IMG/VR virus record: IMGVR_UViG_3300002835_000213
Span: 1 to 58,879 of that record
Strand: one strand, 5' to 3'
Source: a virus
Length of the DNA stretch: 58,879 bases
This document shows positions 6,855-14,278 of this stretch, one piece after another (position 1 is the first letter of the stretch; every line of letters starts with the position of its first letter). The notes beneath the pieces were generated by a model, which did no database searches, had not been told where the DNA came from, and was given only the letters and a program-made list of their open reading frames with translations. Position numbers and translations under genes: made by a program.

Positions 6855-7427
6855 ATGAAAATAAAATTAACCGAAACACAATACAACAGATTACTTACTG
6901 AAGATAAAAACTACGGTAGGTTAGGGGACACCTTCCAACAATATATGGTTAGGGTATTTAAATTATTAGGTAAGAAAAACTTATCTGACGAGGGAATGAA
7001 AAAAATAATTAAAGGGGATTTAGGTTTGTCTGATCATGAAACTAATATCCTTTTATATAACTATAAAAATAAATTCCGACCATTACCTATCACAGAATAT
7101 GATAGTCTAATTGGGGAACCAATAGAATTTGTAGGTACATATAAAATTGCAGTTAATATGCCAACAGTAGTATCTTGTAGGACATATATAGATGGATTTG
7201 TTGAAGTTACTGCCAATTCAAAAGAAGATGCAATAAATAAGGTAGAAAATGGTACTTATGAAAGAATGTATTTAGATACGAATTCTTTAGATTTTATGAA
7301 TCCTGAATTAGATTTTGATTTACCTGATGATGGAGAAATAATGGAGGAGATGACATTAGATAATTTTAGAGATGTGGATTGGAGTGATGAAGATGAGGTT
7401 GATTGGAGAGTAAATTTAAAAATATGA
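6855..7427 (+). CDS. Tagged acidic protein, family C domain
   Basis: This 190-aa protein starts MKIKLTETQYNRLLTED (predicted cut after L-T-E). A family C segment follows: YMVRVFKLLGKK then GDLGLSDHETNILLYNYKNK. The remainder is acidic and ends DVDWSDEDEVDW. It is adjacent to and paralogous with the previous gene, and its stop overlaps the next start. Probably a virion cargo protein. Confidence 0.75.
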   Translation: MKIKLTETQYNRLLTEDKNYGRLGDTFQQYMVRVFKLLGKKNLSDEGMKKIIKGDLGLSDHETNILLYNYKNKFRPLPITEYDSLIGEPIEFVGTYKIAVNMPTVVSCRTYIDGFVEVTANSKEDAINKVENGTYERMYLDTNSLDFMNPELDFDLPDDGEIMEEMTLDNFRDVDWSDEDEVDWRVNLKI

Positions 7428-7846
7428 AAATAATAATAACTGAAAGTCAATATAAAAAAGTTTTACTAAGAGAATTTGGTGAAACCGTAAGTGATCCTAA
7501 GAAATGGTATAGAATGATACTTAAGTGGGTAGGTAATGATCCTAAAAGGTTAAGTTTTGATAGTAAGGAATATGAAACTATTGCCTACGATGATAAAGGT
7601 ATATACTTAGGTTATTACGATAAAGAAGGTGGGTATGGTTTCGTTGTTACCGAATATGGTATCGGTGTAGATGATTATACTGAAGAGATATTAGACGAAG
7701 AAGATGCGGCTGGTGGAGATGCACCTGCAGGTGGATCTTCTACAGTTTGGCCACTTACCGATGTTGGTAGAGGACCTGCGAACCCTATAGATAGTACACC
7801 GTGGGGTGTAAGTCCGACTAGAGGGCCCGCAAATCAATTAACGTAA
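7424..7846 (+). CDS. Tagged protein with Gly/Pro-rich tail
   Basis: This 140-aa protein starts MKIIITESQYKKVLLREFGE (tag with L-R-E). The middle is beta-rich (YETIAYDDKGIYLGYYDKEG). The tail is Gly/Ala/Pro-rich (GGDAPAGGSS, then GRGPANP and RGPANQ) and probably disordered. ATG 7424 is chosen because it overlaps the previous stop and removes a non-homologous extension. It ends the 5946-7846 unit. Confidence 0.7.
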   Translation: MKIIITESQYKKVLLREFGETVSDPKKWYRMILKWVGNDPKRLSFDSKEYETIAYDDKGIYLGYYDKEGGYGFVVTEYGIGVDDYTEEILDEEDAAGGDAPAGGSSTVWPLTDVGRGPANPIDSTPWGVSPTRGPANQLT

Positions 7847-7853
7847 TTAAACG

Positions 7854-7958
7854 TTATTTACCGTTATTGTTTTGTGTGGTTTGTTGTGTAGTGGTTTGAT
7901 TACTACTTTGTGCTGCTGGTTTAGCAACTGGTTTTTTGTTTTTACATCCGCATCCCAT
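7854..7958 (-). CDS. Small Cys-containing protein MGCGCK
   Basis: A minus-strand frame encodes 34 aa: MGCGCKNKKPVAKPAAQSS followed by a Gln/Thr/Asn-rich tail. The N-terminal GCGCK could bind metal or be modified; the tail is disordered. It lies convergently after the tagged cluster in an otherwise empty 240-base gap. The composition looks protein-like, but no homology can be claimed. Confidence 0.5.
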   Translation of the reverse strand: MGCGCKNKKPVAKPAAQSSNQTTTQQTTQNNNGK

Positions 7959-8039
7959 AATTTCTAATGTTTTTTATAGTATTATTTTAATATAAATATC
8001 ATCTATTTTTTTTAATTGTAAATATTTCACACTAAAAAT

Positions 8040-8070
8040 TTGGTAGTTTGCGAAACATTGCCTATATTTG
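8040..8070 (+). promoter_or_regulatory. Bacteroidota-type promoter
   Basis: TTG at 8040-8042, a 20-base spacer and TATATTTG at 8063-8070 stand 15 bases before the peptidase start. Confidence 0.8.
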
Positions 8071-8085
8071 TAGAAAATATAACAT

Positions 8086-9096
8086 ATGAATTTAGATTTT
8101 TTGAAAGAAGTTTTGTCCCTACCATCAATATCTGGTGATGAAAGTATGGTTAGAGATTACATTATAGAGTTTGCAAAAACTAACGGCATAGAGTATTACA
8201 CCGATAAAAAAGGTAATCTCTATCTCACTAAGGGTATGTTAGATTCTACGGACGAATATTTTCCTTGTGTCGTTTCCCATATGGACACCGTACATAGAAC
8301 ACATAGAAATCTAATTGAAAATAAAGTTAGGTTAACCATTAAAGAAGATAATCTAGGTGTGTTAACTGCACATCACCCAGAAACGGATAAACAAACTGGT
8401 ATTGGTGGTGATGATAAATGTGGTGTCTATGTTTGTTTAGAGTTATTCAACAACTTTGATAAATTAAAGGGTGCCTTTTTTGTTGAGGAAGAAATAGGGA
8501 TGTTAGGTTCTAAGGAATCTGATGATAGATTCTTTGAGAATGTGGGATATGCAATCCAATTCGACGCACCATCATCAAACTGGATAACGGAAGTATGTAG
8601 TGGTGTTAAATTATTCGATGAAGACTTTAAAACTGAGATTAAAGGTGTCTTAAATGAATCGGGTTACCATAAATTTAGTATTGACCCATTTACCGATGTT
8701 AATCAATTGGCTAAGAAATATGACTTTAACTGTTTGAATTTAGGTTGTGGTTATTACAGACAACACAGTGATTTGGAATTTGTAGTGATTAGTGAGGTTG
8801 AGGATTCTTTGGTTGCAGGTGTAAACCTTATTTCTAAATTAAGTAGCAAAAAATATATCCATAAAAAAGTTGAGGTTAAACCTATATTAAATGAAAGTTA
8901 TGGTAATGGGTATTACAGTAATGTAGATTACGATAAATTTGGTGACTTCGATGACGATGTTTTTAAAGATGAGTTTGATGAGATGGGTGCAGAAGTCAGT
9001 GAAATGGTTATAACTATGTTTATTGGTGGTATTGGTGAGAAAGATATTTACGAAGAAGTTTCAAAGTACCTAAGAGACTATTATACTAATTATTAA
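8086..9096 (+). CDS. M20-like metallopeptidase
   Basis: This 336-aa protein resembles tripeptidase or carboxypeptidase members of the M20/M28 clan: PSISGDE, SHMDTVHR (zinc His/Asp), TGIGGDDKCGV (bridging Asp), VEEEIGMLGS (catalytic Glu pair) and a late GCGYYRQHSD metal His. The roughly 70-residue C-terminal extension is acidic and contains ILNES, the window's putative cleavage signature. No signal peptide. It may recycle peptides or process a host product. Confidence 0.85.
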   Translation: MNLDFLKEVLSLPSISGDESMVRDYIIEFAKTNGIEYYTDKKGNLYLTKGMLDSTDEYFPCVVSHMDTVHRTHRNLIENKVRLTIKEDNLGVLTAHHPETDKQTGIGGDDKCGVYVCLELFNNFDKLKGAFFVEEEIGMLGSKESDDRFFENVGYAIQFDAPSSNWITEVCSGVKLFDEDFKTEIKGVLNESGYHKFSIDPFTDVNQLAKKYDFNCLNLGCGYYRQHSDLEFVVISEVEDSLVAGVNLISKLSSKKYIHKKVEVKPILNESYGNGYYSNVDYDKFGDFDDDVFKDEFDEMGAEVSEMVITMFIGGIGEKDIYEEVSKYLRDYYTNY

Positions 9097-9100
9097 TATT

Positions 9101-9286
9101 ATGTTTAATTTTGATTTTGACGAATTGGATAGAAGTCAAATTAGAACATTTGTTTTAATTGCAGTTTTAGTTTTTTTTAGTATTGTTGCAATACTTTTGA
9201 TTTTCCCAATAATTTTTTATATAATTGTATTCTTAGGTATAGTAATACCATCTTATTTCCTTTATAAAAACTATAAAAATAAATAA
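9101..9286 (+). CDS. Small membrane protein
   Basis: This 61-aa protein has a short acidic N-terminus (FDFDELDRSQ) and a long hydrophobic stretch from about residue 16 to 55 that could form two TM helices, ending in Lys/Asn residues. It is tightly placed between the peptidase and the large PcfJ-like gene. Function unknown. Confidence 0.65.
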   Translation: MFNFDFDELDRSQIRTFVLIAVLVFFSIVAILLIFPIIFYIIVFLGIVIPSYFLYKNYKNK

Positions 9287-9287
9287 T

Positions 9288-11354
9288 ATGAATAGTGACA
9301 TCTTAAAAGAAAAAAACATTGTAGATAGAATCCTTAATGATTTATCTAAGTACGGTGAGATACCCAATAAAGGATTTTTATCTGGTGGGGCAGTTGCGAA
9401 TACACTAATGGGTTATGTGTGGGACGGAGAATACCCTATTAATGACTTAGATATTTTTATTGACGATACTGATAATATGTTATTCCGTACCGTAACTACA
9501 CCATTGAGATCAAATAAATTAATCATTGAGGGTGATGGTTATATGGTTACTAAATTATCCTACGATCACGGAAGTAACTATCAAATAGCGTCTGTGGAAA
9601 GAGAAGGGTTTTTGAATACGATATTTATACATTCGGCTCGACAAAATGTTGGTTATTCATATATCCTTAACGGATTCGATTTTAATTGTTGTCAAGTTGG
9701 GATTGATTTAGATAATAACACTATGTGTTATACAGAATCTTTTGAGAATTTCCTTAATAACAAACAGTTAGAGGTTACTGCAATTTATACGCCAGCACAC
9801 ACTGCCATTAGATTGTTTAAAAAATTAGATGAACTTAAATGTTATTGTAATGTTGAGGAGTCAATGAATCTGTTATCTCAACCGTTATTAATGGAAAACA
9901 TAATCAATTTAAGTCCTAGACATTTTGGTTTATATTTTAGTACAAAGTATAAAGAAATGTATTTCACATATTACAATAAAATAAGAGAATATTTTAAATT
10001 AACTAAATTCTTCGATCATAAGAAGAGTATGTGGAATTTAAGAAATGGTGTTAGTCAGGTTGATAACTCTAATCATGTGGCAAATTGGTTGAACCCAAAT
10101 GCGAATATACCAACAGAGGTATTAAGTAATTGGGCTAAAAACAATGATATAATGTGGACACTTACACCCAAAAAATATGTTGATGTAGATCCTGAGATCA
10201 GAAAAGTTTTATTCGGTATCAGTTTCAACCCTTTAACATTCATGAACGCATATAACATAGTTAAGGGTAAAACTAATAAAAAGTTAAAGTCTAAGGCGGA
10301 GAAAGTTGTTATGGGTGATTACTACCTATGTAAGGTTATCTCTTTGGTGGATAATAATTTCTACAACTGTGATTTCGATTCTTCACACGTTAAAGAATTA
10401 GAATCTTTTATGGATAAGGATAGATGGGTAGTACCATATATCGCAAAGAATAGATTAAACCTACAAGAATCATTAAATTTAAGTAGAGAGATTAAACGGG
10501 TTTATAACAACGAAGGTGAGTGGGTTTCAGAATTAGTATCAGGATACTTAACTACCGTTAATAAATTTTATAAAGTTACATATGAAAGTATTGTTGAGGG
10601 TATTAGGAAAGATAAAGAGAAATTCTGCGTCAACCTTTATGAACCATTAGATTTTAGTGATTTAACTTTACCTGAAGGTGTAAAAATAAAAGAGTTGAGT
10701 ACTGAGTTAGATTTACAATGGGCGGGTAAAAAACTAAAAAATTGTATGAACAATCCTGGACAAAATTATAAAGATAAAATTATAAAGGGTGATACTAAAC
10801 TATTTGTAATTATAACACCGAACAATATGTCAGGTTTAGAACTAAGGTTAGTCGAAGACTCAGTTTATAAAGAAGTACAATTATTATCATATTGTAATAG
10901 AGTGAGTAGTGAGTATCACAGAATTATTTCTACTATTTTTACAAACTATGTCAATATGATACATTTGAGAAAAACTTATGAAAGTAAGATTAATAATTTC
11001 ATAACTATTGATATGTTGAATAGAGGTATTCTCGTTAATGTAAAAGATGAAGACACCTCAAAAAATAGACAGTCGTTTGGTTTGGGGATGATAGATGAAT
11101 TTGAGGGGTTTGAAGAACCAGTACCAATGGATGAACCTATAATGGAACAGGAACAAGTGCCAGTAGTACATATGGTACGAGATGACAATGGATTTCTTAG
11201 AAGGGCACATAATCAAAATGAAGAGTATTACCCACACAATAGAAATATTAGAATGGAACTGGAGGCACTTTTACCAAATATAGGTCCTGATAATGAAGTA
11301 CGTGATAATGAGGTAGATGGGTATGGGTACGAATATCCTGATCACAGGGCTTAG
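9288..11354 (+). CDS. NTase-like plus PcfJ-like protein
   Basis: This is a 688-aa two-part protein. The N-terminus (about residues 25-60) has GFLSGGAVANTLMG and NDLDIFID, the G-G and D-x-D pattern of the pol-beta nucleotidyltransferase superfamily. The C-terminal part (about residues 470-560) has LQWAGKKLKNCMNN, IIKGDTKLFVI, LELRLVED and VQLLSYCNR, resembling PcfJ-like proteins of plasmids and phages. The final 100 residues are acidic and probably disordered. A nucleic-acid or nucleotide-modifying role is a guess; the fusion is unusual. Confidence 0.75.
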   Translation: MNSDILKEKNIVDRILNDLSKYGEIPNKGFLSGGAVANTLMGYVWDGEYPINDLDIFIDDTDNMLFRTVTTPLRSNKLIIEGDGYMVTKLSYDHGSNYQIASVEREGFLNTIFIHSARQNVGYSYILNGFDFNCCQVGIDLDNNTMCYTESFENFLNNKQLEVTAIYTPAHTAIRLFKKLDELKCYCNVEESMNLLSQPLLMENIINLSPRHFGLYFSTKYKEMYFTYYNKIREYFKLTKFFDHKKSMWNLRNGVSQVDNSNHVANWLNPNANIPTEVLSNWAKNNDIMWTLTPKKYVDVDPEIRKVLFGISFNPLTFMNAYNIVKGKTNKKLKSKAEKVVMGDYYLCKVISLVDNNFYNCDFDSSHVKELESFMDKDRWVVPYIAKNRLNLQESLNLSREIKRVYNNEGEWVSELVSGYLTTVNKFYKVTYESIVEGIRKDKEKFCVNLYEPLDFSDLTLPEGVKIKELSTELDLQWAGKKLKNCMNNPGQNYKDKIIKGDTKLFVIITPNNMSGLELRLVEDSVYKEVQLLSYCNRVSSEYHRIISTIFTNYVNMIHLRKTYESKINNFITIDMLNRGILVNVKDEDTSKNRQSFGLGMIDEFEGFEEPVPMDEPIMEQEQVPVVHMVRDDNGFLRRAHNQNEEYYPHNRNIRMELEALLPNIGPDNEVRDNEVDGYGYEYPDHRA

Positions 11355-11380
11355 AAATTTATGTATAAAATATAACAATA

Positions 11381-11427
11381 TTCCCATTCTCCCAGATATT
11401 TATTATTAAAATATGGGGAGATGGGAA
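11381..11427 (+). promoter_or_regulatory. Hairpin overlapping a start codon
   Basis: TTCCCATTCTCCC (11381-11393) can pair, with one bulged T, to GGGGAGATGGGAA (11415-11427). The 3' arm contains the ATG of the next gene. The 21-base AT-rich loop contains a TATTTATT motif. It could hide the start codon unless transcription begins inside the loop. It may also act as a weak terminator for the preceding gene. Confidence 0.4.
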
Positions 11428-11609
11428 CAAAGGAAAATAAGGGGTGTGTCCTATTCTATCTTGGTAAAACCAAAGAAGAAGAACTTATGTCAAATTTTGA
11501 TCGAATATATGACATCTACAAATTTTTAGCAATAAAAAAGGGATTCTTAGGTGAAATTAAATTCGTAGAATCCCTTGAAACTATCTATATATATGTTAAA
11601 ATTTCTTAG
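11421..11609 (+). CDS. Small hypothetical protein
   Basis: This 62-aa protein begins MGTKENKGCVLFYLGKTKEE and ends IYIYVKIS. An internal Met (LMSNFDRIYD) is an alternative start. It overlaps the convergent ferritin gene by 4 bases. The start sits in a hairpin, suggesting translational control. Function unknown. Confidence 0.55.
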   Translation: MGTKENKGCVLFYLGKTKEEELMSNFDRIYDIYKFLAIKKGFLGEIKFVESLETIYIYVKIS

Positions 11610-12103
11610 ATTGTTTTAGAAACGTTTAATGATTTGTTTATCTCATACAATCCAACCTTATCGTTACCGACAATCTTTAAGTTGTCAATAATCTCTTTAA
11701 ATTTATTTTCTTCTTCTCTTTGTTCAGTAACAAACCACTGTAAGAAGTTTTCTGTTGTGTAATCACCAACTTCTTTACATTTACTAATAATCTTATTAAT
11801 TGAATTAGTAACCTTTCTTTCGTTGGATAATGACATCTGAAAAAGATAGAGGATATTAAATTCTAATTCTTCGTCATCCATATAGTTATAATTTGGTACT
11901 ATTGGATTTCCTTCTTGTTCTAAAACATACTCAAACAATTTAACCATATGTTCTCTTTCTTCATTTGATTGATTTAGGAAAAATTTAGATATACCGTAAT
12001 AATGATTTTCACTAAATTTTTTAGATAGGTTTAGGTAAAAATACGATGCCGTATTCTCTAACCATATTTGTTCGTTTAATAACGATAAAACTTCTTCATT
12101 CAT
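11606..12103 (-). CDS. Ferritin (non-haem, bacterial type)
   Basis: This 165-aa four-helix protein has all the ferroxidase positions expected of bacterial ferritins: the helix A Glu in QIWLENTASYFYL, the helix B pair in SNEEREHM (E-x-x-H), the helix C Glu in LSNERKVT, and the helix D motif FLQWFVTEQREEE. The tail LYEINKSL resembles the Bacteroidota ferritin C-terminus. Such proteins oxidise and store iron in a 24-mer shell. It lies in a minus-strand pair with bS21. Phage ferritins are unusual. Confidence 0.93.
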   Translation of the reverse strand: MNEEVLSLLNEQIWLENTASYFYLNLSKKFSENHYYGISKFFLNQSNEEREHMVKLFEYVLEQEGNPIVPNYNYMDDEELEFNILYLFQMSLSNERKVTNSINKIISKCKEVGDYTTENFLQWFVTEQREEENKFKEIIDNLKIVGNDKVGLYEINKSLNVSKTI

Positions 12104-12104
12104 G

Positions 12105-12293
12105 TTAATTGTTTTGTTCTTTTTTTTTCTGATTATATATTGCCTTAATTTTCTCTTCTCTTTTTCTGACAGATTCTTTTAAATATTCCTCTCTGTCTTT
12201 ACATTCTTTCACAATTTTGGTTTTTACGAATTTACCTTTCAACTCCTTTAAACCTCTTTCGATGTTACCGTTTTTAATTTGTACTATTAACAT
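12105..12293 (-). CDS. rpsU: Ribosomal protein bS21
   Basis: This 62-aa basic protein matches Bacteroidota bS21 by eye: MLIVQIKNGNIERGLKELKG, KFVKTKIVKE, then KREEKIKAIYNQKKKE. Length and the conserved GxNIExxLKxxKxKFxKT pattern fit. bS21 binds the 30S platform near the 16S 3' end and is known to be carried by some large phages. In Bacteroidota it takes part in hiding the anti-Shine-Dalgarno, so a phage copy could bias initiation. It lies directly upstream of the ferritin gene. Confidence 0.9.
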   Translation of the reverse strand: MLIVQIKNGNIERGLKELKGKFVKTKIVKECKDREEYLKESVRKREEKIKAIYNQKKKEQNN

Positions 12294-12367
12294 TTATTTA
12301 TTTTTATTATTAAATATGGTTATTTACTCAAAAATTAATATTTATTAGTAAAATGTAAAGGTTAATA

Positions 12368-13183
12368 ATGAAATTTAGTGAAATATTAAGTGAGGAGTTA
12401 GATAGAAACGGAATTAGGAGAGTACTCAATACAATTCAGAGACGTTTTATAGATAAATTAGAAAAAAAACCTAATTCATTGTACCCGTTTGATGGGTCTA
12501 TGGTAAAGGTAGATTCTGTATATATACCATTATTTGATTTCATCAAAGAATTCATAACGACAGAATATTCTGATATGATGAATATATTTTACACTTTCAT
12601 AGTAGAGTACAATACTGAAGGTAACTATGAAAATGTTGATTCATTAGTAAAAATAAGTGAAAGTGAATTGGAGTCTATGTTTTCCGATGAAGTTATTATC
12701 TTATCTAAATATTTTAGAACATCACCATTTTTAATTAGTAAAGAATCTTCATTATATTATGGTTTGCCTATATATTATGTTTATGAAGAAGAAAATTTCT
12801 TTTGTTTTGGGGATTTCCATCAAATGGTTGACGCAACAAAGGAATTTCTTAAAGATCGTTATTGGGATAGAAATGAAATTATACAAAGTATTGGTATAGA
12901 AAATTACATAGGTTACCTTTATGTTGAAGATAAAGATATAATACCTAAAGAAATGGATATTTTCGAATATTTATTAGAAAATGAGTTTATAGAAGTTAAT
13001 GAAAAGGGTAGAATTGTTATAAATGAAATACCACCTTATTTTAAATTCGATTGGGATGAATTTATTGATGACGAATCAAAACACGTTCATTTCGATCAAC
13101 TTAGTGATTATGGGCAAGTTTATAAGTATGGTGGTGGTTATGACAATGATGGTACATATTATATGATTAAAATAGATTATTAG
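12368..13183 (+). CDS. Tagged family C protein
   Basis: This 271-aa protein starts MKFSEILSEELDR, a short T4-like tag with I-L-S-E. A family C-like domain follows (RRVLNTIQRRFIDKLEK to MNIFYTFIVEY), then the region YVYEEENFFCFGDFHQMVDA, resembling the Y-x-VGD segment of its neighbours at 13184 and 17373. It begins a run of three co-directional paralogous or tagged genes. Inferred head cargo of unknown activity. Confidence 0.75.
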   Translation: MKFSEILSEELDRNGIRRVLNTIQRRFIDKLEKKPNSLYPFDGSMVKVDSVYIPLFDFIKEFITTEYSDMMNIFYTFIVEYNTEGNYENVDSLVKISESELESMFSDEVIILSKYFRTSPFLISKESSLYYGLPIYYVYEEENFFCFGDFHQMVDATKEFLKDRYWDRNEIIQSIGIENYIGYLYVEDKDIIPKEMDIFEYLLENEFIEVNEKGRIVINEIPPYFKFDWDEFIDDESKHVHFDQLSDYGQVYKYGGGYDNDGTYYMIKIDY

Positions 13184-14266
13184 ATGAGAAGATTAATATT
13201 AGAAAATGAAATAACTCCCTTTTATAAAAGGGTTTTAAAGTTACTTAATAAAAAGTTGGGTGAAGGTGAGGATGCCAGCGTAGTTTGGGATATACTATCT
13301 AATGAATTATCGATAGATGATACAGATACTAAAATAGAAATATTACATCTTTATACTAATCATTATGATGAATTAGGTAATTACGATAATTTAACTGATG
13401 CAGATTTAGAAGGTGTGAACGATACTTCTTCATATAATAATGAATTAGTTGCTTTGTCAATGTTTTTAGATATACCACCGATTTTAATAGAACACGAAGG
13501 TAGTCATCATGGTTTAGATACTTATAGGGATTTAACTTCAGATGAGGTTTATGCGGTAGGTGATGACGATGAGGTTAGTAGTGCGATGGAAGACTATTTT
13601 GATGGGTATGTTGATGAAGTTGGTGGGGTAGATAATATAGATAGATATACCGTTGATGACTTTATAGAGTTAGACCAATATAGTGTTGATCAATACGCAG
13701 AAGAAACTGCAGATTATAGGCTCGATGATATGACTGAAGAAGATGTAATATCAGAGGCAGGATATGACAGTAGAGAAGAGTATGAAGAAAGGATGGTAAT
13801 ATTAGAGGAAAGAATTGATGAGTTAAATAACCTTTTAGAAGAAAAAGAAAGTGAATTAGAAGAGAGGTTAGATGACGATGAAGATTTTTTTGGTACTGAA
13901 GAATATGAAGAATTGAAAGAAGAGATTAATGACTTAGAAATAGAACTTTCGGATAAACAAACTACATATGAAGGATTGGGAGATGAGTTAAGAGAACTAT
14001 TTGACACTGCGAGAGAAGAGTTACGTGACACAATGGTGAGTGAGATAATTAGTGAAATTGATAATGATGGTGTAGATTATTTTGTAAATAATTTAGGGTT
14101 AAGTTTTAAGGAGGCAGTAGAATATTATTGTACATTCGATGAGTCTGGTTTAGAGAGATATCTCGCAGAAAATGAAGACAGAGGTAATACTTTATCTGGT
14201 TATGATGGTAGTGAAAATGAAGAATATTATAATGGGGTAACTTATTATATTTATAGAACAGATTAA
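13184..14266 (+). CDS. Tagged family C protein with coiled coil
   Basis: This 360-aa very acidic protein starts MRRLILENEITPFYKRVLKL, with a possible cut at L-I-L-E. The family C segment (VLKLLNKKLGEG to EILHLYTNHYDELGNYDNL) is followed by an EVYAVGDDDEV segment and, at about residues 205-275, a strong coiled coil (ILEERIDELNNLLEEKESEL). It is immediately adjacent to the previous gene and paralogous to 17373. A structural or cargo role is inferred. Confidence 0.72.
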   Translation: MRRLILENEITPFYKRVLKLLNKKLGEGEDASVVWDILSNELSIDDTDTKIEILHLYTNHYDELGNYDNLTDADLEGVNDTSSYNNELVALSMFLDIPPILIEHEGSHHGLDTYRDLTSDEVYAVGDDDEVSSAMEDYFDGYVDEVGGVDNIDRYTVDDFIELDQYSVDQYAEETADYRLDDMTEEDVISEAGYDSREEYEERMVILEERIDELNNLLEEKESELEERLDDDEDFFGTEEYEELKEEINDLEIELSDKQTTYEGLGDELRELFDTAREELRDTMVSEIISEIDNDGVDYFVNNLGLSFKEAVEYYCTFDESGLERYLAENEDRGNTLSGYDGSENEEYYNGVTYYIYRTD

Positions 14267-14278
14267 ATATATAAAAAA

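Noticed and set aside
13714-14031. 105-aa minus-strand Ser-rich frame
   Set aside because: Antisense of the coiled-coil region; its Ser richness merely mirrors plus-strand acidic codons.
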